Origin: Polynucleobacter asymbioticus QLW-P1DMWA-1
Lineage (GTDB): Bacteria; Pseudomonadota; Gammaproteobacteria; Burkholderiales; Burkholderiaceae
Direction of reading: 5' to 3'
Length of the DNA: 64,000 nt
Assembly: GCF_000016345.1 (NCBI RefSeq)
Contig: NC_009379.1
Span: 2,095,491 to 2,159,490 of the forward strand
Shown here piece after piece: positions 54,284 to 64,000 of the stretch (the stretch's first letter is position 1; each line of letters begins with the position of its first letter). The notes below the pieces were generated by a model. The model made no database searches, had not been told where the DNA came from, and was given only the letters and a program-made list of their open reading frames with translations. The translations under genes were made by a program, and so were the position numbers.

Positions 54284-56956
54284 GTGGCTAAAGCATCTAC
54301 CAAAAGCAGCTCAAAAACCTCATCTGTGGATAACCCAAAGGCGCTCATCATTGCCGAGAAGCCCTCGGTAGCCAACGATATCGCCAAGGCTCTAGGCGGC
54401 TTTATCAAACATGAGGACTATTTTGAGAGCGATGATTTTGTTATTTCCTCCGCAGTTGGCCATCTTTTAGAAATTGCTGCCCCCGAAGAATATGACGTAA
54501 AACGCGGCAAATGGTCTTTTGCCAACCTACCTGTAGTACCTCCATATTTTGATTTGCGACCAATTGCAAAAACAGAAGCACGCTTAAAGGTTTTACAAAA
54601 ACTCATCAAGCGCAAGGACATCAACTCTCTTATCAATGCTTGTGACGCGGGACGAGAGGGTGAGCTGATTTTCCGTTTGATTGCACAACATGCAAAAGCC
54701 TCGCAAAGTGTCAAACGGTTGTGGCTGCAATCTATGACCCCAGCAGCTATTCGTGATGGCTTCACTCACTTGCGCACCGATGATGAAATGCAACCACTTG
54801 CCGATGCTGCGCGTTGCCGCTCAGAAGCCGACTGGTTGGTGGGTATTAATGGCACTCGTGCCATGACAGCATTTAATAGCAAAAGCGGTGGATTCTTTTT
54901 AACCACTGTAGGCCGTGTACAAACACCAACGCTTTCTATTGTGGTTGAGCGGGAAGAGCTCATTCGTAAGTTTGTATCTAAAGACTATTGGGAAGTAAAG
55001 GCGGAATTTATTGCTTCGGCTGGAATCTATGAGGGACGGTGGTTTGATCCCAAGTTTAAAAAGGATGTCACCGAGCCTGATGCCCGCGAAAACCGCCTTT
55101 GGAGTGAGGCTGCCGCACAAAGCATTGTTGCCGCCTGTCGTGGAAAAAAGGCGACCGTTACTGAAGAAGCTAAGCCCGCAACACAGCTAGCGCCGCAGTT
55201 ATTTGATTTAACCAGCCTGCAACGAGAGGCAAATGCTCGCTTTGGTTTTTCTGCAAAAAATACCTTAGGTCTTGCCCAAGCGCTGTATGAACGTCACAAG
55301 GTATTAACTTATCCCCGTACCGATGCAAAAGCCCTTCCAGAAGATTATTTGGATACGGTTAAACAAACTATGGAAAACCTTTCGGAGCATTCATCCGAAT
55401 ATCGTTCTTTTGCTAAGCAAATTTTGCAGGGTGACCCTAAAGATCCAAAAACAAAAGCGGGTTATGGATGGATTAAGCCAAACAAACGTATTTTTGATAA
55501 CTCAAAAATTTCTGATCACTTTGCAATCATCCCAACACTAGAAACGCCCAAGACTTTGAGCGAGCCAGAAGCAAAACTCTACGACTTGGTAGTTCGTCGC
55601 TTCTTGGCGGTCTTCTATCCTGCAGCTGAGTTTAGAGTCACCACTCGCATTACAGAAGCTTCTGGACACCACTTTAAAACTGAGGGGCGAGTCCTTGTCA
55701 ATCCCGGCTGGCTAACGGTTTACGGTAGATCTAATCAAGCAGATGATGAACTGGTTCCCGTCAAAGAAGGCGAAACAGTTCAAACGGAATCCATTGCTGC
55801 TATTCCCCTAAAAACAAAACCGCCAGCACGATATACAGAAGCCACCTTGCTCTCCGCAATGGAAAGCGCCGGCAAGTGGGTTGATGATGATGAGATGCGG
55901 GAAGCGATGGCAGAAAAGGGTCTTGGCACCCCTGCCACACGGGCAGCGATCATTGAGGGCCTGCTAGCTGAAAAATATATGGTTCGTGAAGCCCGTGAAC
56001 TCATCCCAACAGCCAAAGCCTTTCAGTTGATGACCTTATTGCGCGGGTTGGATGTAGAAGAATTAACGCGGCCTGATCTAACTGGAAGCTGGGAAAACAA
56101 GCTATCTCTCATCGAGCAAGGCAAGATGAAGCGGGACACCTTCATGCAAGAAATTGCCCAGATGACGCAACGCATTGTCAAACGCGCCAAAGAATATGAC
56201 AGCGATACCATTCCCGGTGATTACGCAACGATGTCGACCCCATGCCCGCACTGTAAGGGCCCAGTGAAAGAAAACTATCGCCGGTTTGCTTGTGAAAAAT
56301 GTGGCTTTACCATTAGCAAAACACCGGGCGGTCGAGCATTCGAATATCCAGAAGTAGAAGAATTGTTGCGAGAGAAAACGATTGGTCCACTGCAAGGATT
56401 TCGCAGCAAAATGGGTCGCCCATTTGCAGCCATTATTAAGCTCAGCGAAATTCCAGAAGATGATGCCGACTATCCAAATGCAGGTTTCAAGCTAGAGTTT
56501 GATTTTGGCAATACACAAGATGATGAAACTGAAGCCATTGATTTCACCGGCAGGTTGGCTTTAGGCGCCTGCCCTAAATGCTCTGGGGCTGTTTATGAAG
56601 ATGGTATGCGTTATGTTTGTGAAAGCAATACTGGACCCAACAAATCATGTGACTTTAAAACCGGCAAAGTAGTATTACAGCAAGAAATTTCTCAGGAACA
56701 GGTTCAAAAGTTATTGAAAGAAGGCAAGACCGATCTTTTAACCAACTTTAAGTCGAACCGCACTGGGCGAGGCTTTAAGGCTTACTTGGCTTTAGGTGCA
56801 GATGGAAAAATTGGCTTTGAATTTGAGGCTAAGGCGCCCAAAGCTGGTGGTGCGGCTAAAGCACCCGCAAAGAAACGTGCAGGGGCTAGTGCAGCAACCA
56901 AGTCTGTAGCAAAACCCAAGCGCGCAAGTAAAGCAAAGTCATCCTCTAGTAGCTGA
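54284..56956 (+). CDS. topB: Type IA DNA topoisomerase (topoisomerase III-like), GTG start
   Basis: An 890-residue type IA topoisomerase. The Toprim domain (ALIIAEKPSVANDIA, DAGREGE) resembles TopB rather than TopA; the active-site tyrosine is in LTYPRTDA. Toward the C-terminus are a four-cysteine zinc ribbon (CPHCKG...CEKCGF) and a second C-rich repeat (CPKCSG...CDF), then a lysine/alanine/serine tail. GTG start with AGG nearby. Its last 175 bp overlap the end of the oxidoreductase gene on the other strand. Confidence 0.93.
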   Translation: MAKASTKSSSKTSSVDNPKALIIAEKPSVANDIAKALGGFIKHEDYFESDDFVISSAVGHLLEIAAPEEYDVKRGKWSFANLPVVPPYFDLRPIAKTEARLKVLQKLIKRKDINSLINACDAGREGELIFRLIAQHAKASQSVKRLWLQSMTPAAIRDGFTHLRTDDEMQPLADAARCRSEADWLVGINGTRAMTAFNSKSGGFFLTTVGRVQTPTLSIVVEREELIRKFVSKDYWEVKAEFIASAGIYEGRWFDPKFKKDVTEPDARENRLWSEAAAQSIVAACRGKKATVTEEAKPATQLAPQLFDLTSLQREANARFGFSAKNTLGLAQALYERHKVLTYPRTDAKALPEDYLDTVKQTMENLSEHSSEYRSFAKQILQGDPKDPKTKAGYGWIKPNKRIFDNSKISDHFAIIPTLETPKTLSEPEAKLYDLVVRRFLAVFYPAAEFRVTTRITEASGHHFKTEGRVLVNPGWLTVYGRSNQADDELVPVKEGETVQTESIAAIPLKTKPPARYTEATLLSAMESAGKWVDDDEMREAMAEKGLGTPATRAAIIEGLLAEKYMVREARELIPTAKAFQLMTLLRGLDVEELTRPDLTGSWENKLSLIEQGKMKRDTFMQEIAQMTQRIVKRAKEYDSDTIPGDYATMSTPCPHCKGPVKENYRRFACEKCGFTISKTPGGRAFEYPEVEELLREKTIGPLQGFRSKMGRPFAAIIKLSEIPEDDADYPNAGFKLEFDFGNTQDDETEAIDFTGRLALGACPKCSGAVYEDGMRYVCESNTGPNKSCDFKTGKVVLQQEISQEQVQKLLKEGKTDLLTNFKSNRTGRGFKAYLALGADGKIGFEFEAKAPKAGGAAKAPAKKRAGASAATKSVAKPKRASKAKSSSSS

Positions 56957-58017
56957 GCTGTCACTAGCTTGGCCGCTAGGGCCGACCATAAAATACCGCG
57001 TGAGCCTAAGGCTGTGGCCATGAAAATTCCTGGTCGCTGAATGATGGGGCCGATCATCGGCAGTCTATCGCCCGCCACACAACGCACGCCAACAAATTCA
57101 CCAGCCTTAACTAAAGCTCTTGGATCACCAGCGGGAAAATCGACAAGGCCTTTGGCTTGTTCACGATTAAAGTCAACGCTGCTTTCTCTTGAATGAAGGT
57201 CGTCCTCTCCCTCGTCAAAACTGGAACCCACTATCCAACGATAGCTCCCATCTTCCAGTTGTTCCGCGGGCAAACAGTACCCGTCTCCCGTGATACCGAC
57301 CCCAGGCAGCTTACTCACCCAGGGGTCGCCGGCCTTGATATTGAAAATGCTCAGCTGACCACGCACCGGCTTTAACGGTAAGCGAATACCAACGCTAGCC
57401 ATTAACCCTTTTGACTGCATCGCCGCTGAAATAACAATCTTATTTGCAGAAACAATTGCTTGATTAGTTTTATTAAATAACAGCCATCTTCCATCAACAC
57501 TTTCCAGGCGCACTACGTTTGTATTCCAAAGACAGGTAAGTCGCTCATGCTTTTGCAGGAGCTGTTTGCTCGTCTCGTATAAATTTAGGCAAGCTCCGCG
57601 AGGAAGCCAAACGCCACTTTGTGAAATGCCACAAATTTTCTCGGCCTCTTCAGAATCTAAAGGAACGGCAATATCCTCTTTAAGATCGAGCGACTGGAGA
57701 TGCGCCAATACTTCGGCCCTGTCAAAAACCCTGTCTTTTTTGGTTGGCTGAAATATGCCATGCTGCTGCCAAACCTTTGACCAGCGGGCCTCTGCTAATA
57801 AAAAAGCAAGGCGAGTCAAACGCAATAGTCTGGGTGAGCCTTTACCAATATGAGGGTGCGCAATAGCGTAAGCGTGGCTAGAGCAAGCGCTTGCAGGAGA
57901 GGGGGAGGCATCGATAATGCAAACGGATTTGCCCCGCTCAAGCAACTCATTGCTAATGGTTGCACCACAAATGCCTGCCCCAATCACCACGATGTCATGG
58001 TGTTGGGGTTGGGTCAT
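56782..58017 (-). CDS. FAD-dependent oxidoreductase, MnmC C-domain type
   Basis: A 411-residue flavoprotein: Rossmann motif IVVIGAGICGATISNEL, DAO fold with LPLKPVRGQLSI, VGSSFDEGEDD and GSRGILWSALAA, and a final LVAALAPARFF, the ending typical of MnmC's oxidase half (tRNA cmnm5U to nm5U). The N-terminal methyltransferase domain of full MnmC is absent. The last 58 codons lie antisense to the end of topB, yet the family ending ALxPARF is kept, so both strands seem truly coding there. Confidence 0.85.
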   Translation of the reverse strand: MTQPQHHDIVVIGAGICGATISNELLERGKSVCIIDASPSPASACSSHAYAIAHPHIGKGSPRLLRLTRLAFLLAEARWSKVWQQHGIFQPTKKDRVFDRAEVLAHLQSLDLKEDIAVPLDSEEAEKICGISQSGVWLPRGACLNLYETSKQLLQKHERLTCLWNTNVVRLESVDGRWLLFNKTNQAIVSANKIVISAAMQSKGLMASVGIRLPLKPVRGQLSIFNIKAGDPWVSKLPGVGITGDGYCLPAEQLEDGSYRWIVGSSFDEGEDDLHSRESSVDFNREQAKGLVDFPAGDPRALVKAGEFVGVRCVAGDRLPMIGPIIQRPGIFMATALGSRGILWSALAAKLVTAQLLEDDFALLARLGFATDLVAALAPARFFAGALAAPPALGALASNSKPIFPSAPKAK

Positions 58018-58056
58018 TTAAATAAATCTATGAAATACGATTGAATGTATTGGTGA

Positions 58057-59922
58057 TTAGGCGTTCAAACGTTGCTCGATCTTGGCACGCGTCTCTTTTA
58101 ATTCTTTAGGCAAACGCTCGCCAAGGTGATCAAACAATTCGGTATGAAGTTTTAATTCATTTTTCCAATCATCTACTCCAACGGTAATAGCTTGATGGAA
58201 CTTCTCTGCGGAATAATCGAGGCCACCCCAATGCATATCAGCGTATTCCGGGGTAATACCAAATGGAGTCTCTTTACCGCTGGCCTTGCCTTCAGCGCGA
58301 TTCAGAATCCAAGAAAGAACGCGCATATTTTCGCCAAAACCTGGCCATACAAATTTGCCGTTCTCATCTTTGCGGAACCAGTTCACACAATAGATTTTTG
58401 GTAATACAGCGCCTTCAGCTTCTAGCTTCTTACCAATATTGAGCCAATGCTGGAAGTAGTCGCTCATGTTGTAGCCAGCAAATGCAATCATTGCAAATGG
58501 GTCACGACGAACTACTCCGATTTGACCGGTTATTGCAGCAGTAGTTTCGGAGCCCAATGTAGCAGCCATATATACGCCTTCTACCCAATCACGCGCTTCA
58601 CTTACCAATGGAACTGTGTTGGAGCGGCGACCGCCAAACAAGAACGCATCAATAGGAACGCCTTCTGGATCATCCCACTTCGGATCAACCGCAGGGTTGT
58701 TGGTTGCTGCCACTGTAAAGCGTGAATTAGGGTGTGCTGCTTTTCGACCAGCAGCTCCATCTGCTGGAGTCCAGTCTTTACCTTGCCAGTCGATCAAATG
58801 GGCTGGCGGTGTTTCTGTTAAACCTTCCCACCAAACATCACCGTCATCCGTTAAGCCAACGTTTGTGAAGATCACGTCTTGGTTTAATGAGTCGATACAG
58901 TTTTGATTGGTTTGACGATTCGTACCAGGGGCAACGCCGAAATAACCAGATTCTGGGTTAATTGCAAATAAGCGGGTTTTGCCTGTAACGGGATCTTTGC
59001 GTGGCTTAATCCAAGCAATGTCATCACCAATAGTGGTTACCTTCCAGCCATCAAATCCTTTTGGGGGAATCATCATGGAGAAATTTGTCTTGCCACAGGC
59101 AGATGGGAACGCAGCGGCAATGTGATACTTCTTGCCCTCAGGGGAGGTCACACCAAGAATCAACATATGCTCAGCAAGCCAGCCTTGATCGCGGCCCATG
59201 TTAGAGGCGATACGCAAAGCGAAGCATTTTTTACCTAACAATGCATTGCCGCCATACCCAGAACCAAAAGACCAGATCTCGCGAGTTTCTGGGTAATGAA
59301 CGATGTATTTGTTTTTGTTATTAGGCCATGCAACATCTTTTTCGCCAGCAGCCAAGGGCTTGCCAACAGTATGGATACAAGGCACAAACTCTCCGTCAGC
59401 GCCAAGCTGATCAATCACCGCTTTGCCCATACGGGTCATGAGGCGCATGTTGATTGCAACATAAGGGCTATCAGACAACTCAACCCCAATATGAGCAATT
59501 GGTGAGCCGATTGGGCCCATAGAGAATGGCACTACATACATTGTTCTACCGCGCATGCAACCATCAAATAAAGGTTGAAGTGTTGCGCGCATTTCACTTG
59601 GCTCTACCCAATTATTAGTCGGGCCAGCATCTTCTTTTTTTGCCGAACAAATAAATGTGCGGTCTTCAACACGGGCCACATCTTCCGGATCAGATAAGGC
59701 TAAGAATGAATTTTTACGCTTTGCAGGGTTTAGGCGCTTAAACACTCCTGCCTGAACCAACAATTCACAGAGCTCGTCATATTCAGACTGGGAACCATCA
59801 CACCAGCGAATATTGTCTGGTTTGGTTAAAGCAGCAACCTCGGCCACCCACTCAATAAGACGCTTGTTTTTTACATAAGCCGGCGCATTCACATTGATCT
59901 GGCCGCTGGTAGTTGAAGTCAT
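58057..59922 (-). CDS. pckG: Phosphoenolpyruvate carboxykinase (GTP)
   Basis: Gluconeogenic enzyme converting oxaloacetate to phosphoenolpyruvate with GTP, 621 residues. The kinase-1a loop [14 protein letters not shown] with its active cysteine, GDDIAWIKP and [12 protein letters not shown] are all present. Single gene. Confidence 0.97.
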   Translation of the reverse strand: MTSTTSGQINVNAPAYVKNKRLIEWVAEVAALTKPDNIRWCDGSQSEYDELCELLVQAGVFKRLNPAKRKNSFLALSDPEDVARVEDRTFICSAKKEDAGPTNNWVEPSEMRATLQPLFDGCMRGRTMYVVPFSMGPIGSPIAHIGVELSDSPYVAINMRLMTRMGKAVIDQLGADGEFVPCIHTVGKPLAAGEKDVAWPNNKNKYIVHYPETREIWSFGSGYGGNALLGKKCFALRIASNMGRDQGWLAEHMLILGVTSPEGKKYHIAAAFPSACGKTNFSMMIPPKGFDGWKVTTIGDDIAWIKPRKDPVTGKTRLFAINPESGYFGVAPGTNRQTNQNCIDSLNQDVIFTNVGLTDDGDVWWEGLTETPPAHLIDWQGKDWTPADGAAGRKAAHPNSRFTVAATNNPAVDPKWDDPEGVPIDAFLFGGRRSNTVPLVSEARDWVEGVYMAATLGSETTAAITGQIGVVRRDPFAMIAFAGYNMSDYFQHWLNIGKKLEAEGAVLPKIYCVNWFRKDENGKFVWPGFGENMRVLSWILNRAEGKASGKETPFGITPEYADMHWGGLDYSAEKFHQAITVGVDDWKNELKLHTELFDHLGERLPKELKETRAKIEQRLNA

Positions 59923-60012
59923 ATGTTTCCCTATGAAAATTGAATTTTTTAATCAAACGATTTTAACATTTTGGACATATTTTTTGCCCTTAGCCCACAC
60001 AGAACAAACCCT

Positions 60013-61386
60013 TTATTTACCAATACAAAATTGGCTAAAGATTTTCCCTAAAAGGTCGTCCGGCAATAGCTTTCCGGTAATCTGGCCAAGGTGATTTTGT
60101 GCCAAAAAGAGCTCTTCTGCGAATAATTCTAGTGAATTGTTGCCATTTGCGGCGAATTGCTCTGATTTAGCAATATGTTCTGCCGCGCGCTCAAGACAAT
60201 CTAAATGCCTTCTGCGGGACACAATTGCCCCCTCCTGGGCGCCATTCCATCCAACTACATGAAGAATTTTTTGTTTTAAGGCATCAATACCAGCGCCTGT
60301 TTTGGCTGAAATTAAAAGAGGGGAGGCTTCGTTGCTCGAACTAACAGCCAAACCACCCTCAATCAGGTCTGATTTATTGATAACATCCAAAATAGGGCAC
60401 TTGGCTGGTAGCGCCCCTAAAATTTCTTCCCGCAAGCTTTCGTGTCCCGGCTCTGCATTTGGCGCCCCCAGGAAGATAACCAAATCAGCCAAACGAATAG
60501 CCTCCCAGGTTCTTTCGATGCCTTTGGCCTCAACTTCATCTACTGTTTTCCTCAGCCCGGCGGTATCGATAATGTGCATCGGCACACCCTCGATTTGAAT
60601 ACTTTCTTTGACTCGATCTCGGGTAGTGCCTGCTATTGGAGTAACAATTGCCACCTCTTCACCAGCAAGCCTATTGAGCAAAGAACTCTTTCCCACATTG
60701 GGTGCGCCCGCCAGAACCAACTGAATTCCATCGCGTAAGATTTTTCCTTGCTTAGCCCCAGCCTGCAACGCCTCGAGCTTTTTCTTAACAGCAGCGAGCC
60801 TTTCACGCGCTTGAGCGTTTTCCAAAAACTCAATTTCTTCTTCAGGAAAGTCTAAGGTCGACTCAACCAAGATTCTTAATTGAGTGATTTCCTCAATGAG
60901 TCCATTAATGTCTTCAGAAAAACTGCCCTGTAAAGAACGTGCGGCACCCCTAACTGCAGCCTCACTTTGTGCGTCAATGAGATCGGCTATTGCTTCTGCT
61001 TGAGCCAAATCAACCTTGTTGTTTAGATATGCACGCAAAGTGAACTCACCGGGCTCAGCGATCACTAAGCCAAGGGCTTTTCCTAGCTCTAGGCAGCGCT
61101 TCATCACTAGCTCCAAAAGCTGCGGCCCTCCATGGCATTGCAACTCAAGCACATCCTCGCCAGTAAAGGATGCGGGCCCAACAAAATAAATAGCGAGAAG
61201 TTGATCGATCGGTTGATTGTCTGCATCGCAGAAGGTCAGCAGAGTTGCCTGACGTGGCGCAAGAGATCTGTGAAAAAGGGTTTCGACTAGCTCACCTAGG
61301 CCTTGTCCACTAATGCGAACAACGCCCACTCCGGCTTTACCCGGGGCGGTGGCTACGGCAATGATGGGCACCTTTCTGGTCATCAT
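60013..61386 (-). CDS. mnmE: tRNA uridine-34 modification GTPase MnmE
   Basis: A 457-residue protein: N-terminal formyl-THF-binding domain (GVVRISGQGL), helical domain, inserted G domain with GAPNVGKSSLLN, DTAGLR and NKSDL, and the C-terminal CIGK. It acts with MnmG at the tRNA wobble uridine. Order yidC-mnmE near the origin is usual. Confidence 0.97.
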   Translation of the reverse strand: MMTRKVPIIAVATAPGKAGVGVVRISGQGLGELVETLFHRSLAPRQATLLTFCDADNQPIDQLLAIYFVGPASFTGEDVLELQCHGGPQLLELVMKRCLELGKALGLVIAEPGEFTLRAYLNNKVDLAQAEAIADLIDAQSEAAVRGAARSLQGSFSEDINGLIEEITQLRILVESTLDFPEEEIEFLENAQARERLAAVKKKLEALQAGAKQGKILRDGIQLVLAGAPNVGKSSLLNRLAGEEVAIVTPIAGTTRDRVKESIQIEGVPMHIIDTAGLRKTVDEVEAKGIERTWEAIRLADLVIFLGAPNAEPGHESLREEILGALPAKCPILDVINKSDLIEGGLAVSSSNEASPLLISAKTGAGIDALKQKILHVVGWNGAQEGAIVSRRRHLDCLERAAEHIAKSEQFAANGNNSLELFAEELFLAQNHLGQITGKLLPDDLLGKIFSQFCIGK

Positions 61387-61425
61387 TGCCGTATTTTTTC
61401 TGTTAAGCCCTATGCCGTCAATTAC

Positions 61426-63099
61426 TTATTTGGCAGGCTTCTTTCCAAACAAGCGGTTGATTTGCCATTGCTGAGCAATAGACAACAGGTTGTTGGTTAC
61501 CCAATATAAAACCAAGCCCGCAGGGAAGAAGAAGAACATGATCGAGAAAACGATAGGCATGTACATCATGACTTTGGCCTGAACAGGATCAGGTGGTGTC
61601 GGGTTAAGTTTGGTTTGCACAAACATCGATACCGCCATAACCACCGGCAAAATATAGTAAGGGTCTGGCACTGATAAATCATGAATCCATAAAATCCATG
61701 GTGCGCCACGCATCTCTACAGACGACAGCAGCACCCAATACAAAGAAATAAACACAGGGATCTGAATCACTACTGGCAAACAACCCCCTAGTGGGTTGAT
61801 TTTTTCCTTGCGATACATCTCCATCATTGCTTGGTTGAGTTTTTGTGGCTCCCCCTTGTACTGCTCTTTCATGGCCGCCAAGCGAGGCTGAACCTCTTTC
61901 ATGCGCGCCATAGATTTATAACTGGCTGCTGAAAGCGGGAAGAACGCCAATTTAATCAAAACAGTAAGAAGGATGATTGACCAACCCCAATTACCCACAA
62001 TGTTGTGAATATGCTCTAACAACCAAAAAATTGGTTTAGCCAGAATAGTGAGATAGCCGTAATCTTTTAATAACTCAAGCCCCGGCGCAATCGTTTCCAG
62101 CATGCGCTCTTCTTGTGGGCCAACGAATAATTGGGCATTAGCCATTACCGTAGTACCAGTAGCAATGGTGCCAAGCTGGGTTTGCATACCCACGCGATAC
62201 AGGTCATTATCAATTTTTCCAGAATAAATATCACGCGGTAATTTATCGTCTGGAATCCAAGCGCTAGCAAAATAATGCTGAACCATGGCAACCCAGCCAG
62301 GCTGTCCTGCTGCAATTTGTGAGGGTGCAGTAAATTTATTTTTTTCTATATCAGCAAATGAAACTTTTTTATATTTGCCTCCATCGGTATAAATTGCTGG
62401 GCCAGTAAAGGTGCTCGCTGAGAAGGCTCCACCGAAAGGGCCAATTTTTTTCTCTTCCGATCCATCGCGAACAATTTCGGTATAAAGAATTAATGGTGCG
62501 CCGTTTGGAGTAACTTGAGTTACTCGATGACCAACATAGATGTCATAGCTTCCAGGATTTAAGAGGAATGTTTTTTCTAGCTTGACGCCATTACGCTCGC
62601 TAGAAAGAACCAGAAATGGTCTTCCAGAACCATCTTTGCCGGAGCGATCTAACTTGAATAGGCTGGTGTGATTTGGCAAATCTGTATTGCCTACCGCAAC
62701 TAAACCAGAGCGCGCAACATAAGTATGTGTAGGTGTGTGTTGAAATATTTCAACTGGCTTTTGATCGGCCGTTAATTCCTTCAACAGTTTTGCGTCAACT
62801 ACATTTGCACCAGCCGCGCTGATCTCAACGGAGAGTAGTTCATTTTCTAAAACAAATTTTTGGGTGCTCTCTACGGGAGCAGAATTTGCTGTAGGTGTTT
62901 GCGTGACTGAAGGAATGCCTGAAATTGCTACTGGTGTATCTAGCTTGGCAGGGGCGCCCGATTTATTTGGCGCACTTGCTGTAGTGGCTGGAGCACCCCC
63001 AAACATAGAAGGTTTGCCCTCATGAACCTGCCAATTGTTGTAAAGCATGAGACCTGACAGCGAAAACACAGCCCAAAGAATCGTTTTTTTAAAGTCCAT
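61426..63099 (-). CDS. yidC: Membrane protein insertase YidC
   Basis: A 557-residue inner-membrane insertase: N-terminal helix, large periplasmic beta domain (about residues 70-340), then five helices with NWGWSIILLTVLIKLAFFPLS and the PVFISLYWVL, GGCLPVVIQ and FPAGLVLYWVTNN segments. Gene order rnpA-yidD-yidC is the usual one. Confidence 0.97.
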   Translation of the reverse strand: MDFKKTILWAVFSLSGLMLYNNWQVHEGKPSMFGGAPATTASAPNKSGAPAKLDTPVAISGIPSVTQTPTANSAPVESTQKFVLENELLSVEISAAGANVVDAKLLKELTADQKPVEIFQHTPTHTYVARSGLVAVGNTDLPNHTSLFKLDRSGKDGSGRPFLVLSSERNGVKLEKTFLLNPGSYDIYVGHRVTQVTPNGAPLILYTEIVRDGSEEKKIGPFGGAFSASTFTGPAIYTDGGKYKKVSFADIEKNKFTAPSQIAAGQPGWVAMVQHYFASAWIPDDKLPRDIYSGKIDNDLYRVGMQTQLGTIATGTTVMANAQLFVGPQEERMLETIAPGLELLKDYGYLTILAKPIFWLLEHIHNIVGNWGWSIILLTVLIKLAFFPLSAASYKSMARMKEVQPRLAAMKEQYKGEPQKLNQAMMEMYRKEKINPLGGCLPVVIQIPVFISLYWVLLSSVEMRGAPWILWIHDLSVPDPYYILPVVMAVSMFVQTKLNPTPPDPVQAKVMMYMPIVFSIMFFFFPAGLVLYWVTNNLLSIAQQWQINRLFGKKPAK

Positions 63100-63114
63100 T
63101 TGTATTCACTTAAA

Positions 63115-63348
63115 TTAATGAGATGTTTGTTTTACCGCAGGATCATGTCCACCCCGTGACCAAGGGTTACAGCGCAAGAGACGCCAAACCGTTAAGCCAG
63201 AGCTTTTTAAAAATCCATAATGCTTAAAGCAGTCACACGCATACTGTGAACAGCTGGGCACATATTTACATTGCGCGCCAACATAAGGACTCAACAGTAA
63301 TTGATAGAGCTTAAGTGCTTTGACTGCAGCAGCATTGAAGATGCGCAC
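63115..63348 (-). CDS. yidD: Membrane protein insertion efficiency factor YidD, GTG start
   Basis: A 77-residue amphipathic protein aiding YidC-dependent insertion. Family motifs: YQLLLSPY, CKYVPSCSQYA and LRCNPWSRGGHDP. GTG start one base after the end of rnpA. Confidence 0.95.
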   Translation of the reverse strand: MRIFNAAAVKALKLYQLLLSPYVGAQCKYVPSCSQYACDCFKHYGFLKSSGLTVWRLLRCNPWSRGGHDPAVKQTSH

Positions 63349-63349
63349 T

Positions 63350-63667
63350 TTAAATCAGCCCTTGTATTTGAGAGCGAAGAAGTTCTTTTTCTTTTTTCCT
63401 GAGCCTGCCGCGGGTATTGCGACCAACTGGTTTTTTAAGCTTCACAACAACATCGCTGTTAAGAGTTGTCGCTTGTGCTGTCCAAATCATTGCCCGAATC
63501 ATTCGCTTCAACCGATTTCGATCAACAGCGCGTTTGGCTAATTTTTTGGCAACCGCAATTCCGAGGTCTGGTTTGGCGCCCTCTTGAGCGCCAACAGAAT
63601 ACAAGCCCCAGTACAAACTTGTCTTGGGGCGAGTTTTAAGTAATTCAGAAATCCTTGCGCTATTCAA
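63350..63667 (-). CDS. rnpA: Ribonuclease P protein component
   Basis: A 105-residue basic protein, with LGIAVAKKLAKRAVDRNRLKRMIR containing the RNR signature that contacts the RNase P RNA. It follows rpmH by eight bases. Confidence 0.95.
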   Translation of the reverse strand: MNSARISELLKTRPKTSLYWGLYSVGAQEGAKPDLGIAVAKKLAKRAVDRNRLKRMIRAMIWTAQATTLNSDVVVKLKKPVGRNTRGRLRKKEKELLRSQIQGLI

Positions 63668-63675
63668 TGGCTAAA

Positions 63676-63810
63676 TTAAACAGCCAAACGCTTGCGGCCT
63701 TTTGCACGGCGTGCATTCAAAACTGCGCGTCCGCTTTTGGTTTTCATCCGAATACGAAAGCCGTGGGTACGTTTACGACGTGTTACTGAGGGTTGGTAAG
63801 TTCTTTTCAT
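63676..63810 (-). CDS. rpmH: 50S ribosomal protein L34
   Basis: A 44-residue frame: [19 protein letters not shown], then the fully conserved [21 protein letters not shown]. It is first of the rpmH-rnpA-yidD-yidC-mnmE series and lies next to the DnaA-box region. Confidence 0.98.
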
Positions 63811-63946
63811 GATAGATCCCTGGAAAACCAAGTATTTTCCTTGTTGCGGAGCAAAAGGTCAATCCATCTGAACGAATATATAGGTGTTTTTATCTATTTG
63901 AGCGTAATTTTTAGTTAAAGCTCTAATTTATATGGAATTTTCCCCA

Positions 63947-63997
63947 TTATTCACAAGTTATCCACAGCTTTTCCACGTTTTTTTACCTTGTGGATAA
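63947..63997. promoter_or_regulatory. DnaA-box cluster upstream of dnaA (origin region)
   Basis: TTATTCACA (63947), TTATCCACA (63958), TTTTCCACG (63969) and TGTGGATAA (63989, inverse) lie within 51 bases beyond rpmH. Two are perfect DnaA boxes. Together with AT-rich sequence to the left this marks the dnaA promoter/replication-origin region; dnaA itself lies outside the window. Confidence 0.85.
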
Positions 63998-64000
63998 CTT

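Overview
The window looks like a chromosome segment of a freshwater betaproteobacterium close to Polynucleobacter (Burkholderiaceae). This rests on protein character, moderately low GC, and gene orders such as rpmH-rnpA-yidD-yidC-mnmE beside a DnaA-box cluster and rsmB-DUF4390-ntrY-ntrX. No search was run, so the genus is an inference. The right edge (63.8-64.0 kb) reaches the origin/dnaA upstream region.

Layout. 1-15.4 kb is mostly core: cell elongation (mrdA, rodA), an HU protein, LpxO, carbonic anhydrase, a lipid A-type acyltransferase, a metallophosphoesterase next to a Ser/Thr kinase-UspA fusion, dctA, an rRNA pseudouridine synthase, prfC (apparently without ATG/GTG/TTG start) and small envelope proteins. 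15.4-33.8 kb is accessory: a Bug solute-binding protein, two tiny paralogous lipoproteins, katG, a periplasmic catalase-like protein with a CHRD protein, a LysR/sbtA bicarbonate-uptake locus, a Kir-type potassium channel, a patatin and several small exported proteins. 33.8-44.5 kb is an integrated element bounded by an intact tRNA-Phe gene (44416-44491, minus strand) and an exact 45-bp copy of its 3' part (33844-33888). It holds an integrase, a second catalytic-core-only tyrosine recombinase, an AAA+ ATPase module, phage-like small genes and a roughly 650-nt gene-free stretch that looks like a large structured RNA. 44.6-64 kb is core again: OsmC-YcaO fusion, ntrX/ntrY, rsmB, fmt, def, dprA, topB, an MnmC-type oxidase, pckG, mnmE, yidC, yidD, rnpA, rpmH.

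Most striking: (1) the candidate giant RNA at about 35.11-35.78 kb between phage-like genes; (2) about ten intact-to-decayed copies of 'tRNA-Phe 3' end plus CCACC-CGAA-GGTGG terminator' spread over 16.5-43.6 kb, all in one orientation, which read like scars of repeated integration at one tRNA gene; (3) a family of seven 17-bp palindromes (YGTC-N9-GACR) scattered through 25.6-43.4 kb, mostly just 3' of genes, one inside a gene; (4) a hairpin enclosing the start codon of a phage-like small gene; (5) prfC with a probable ATT-type start.
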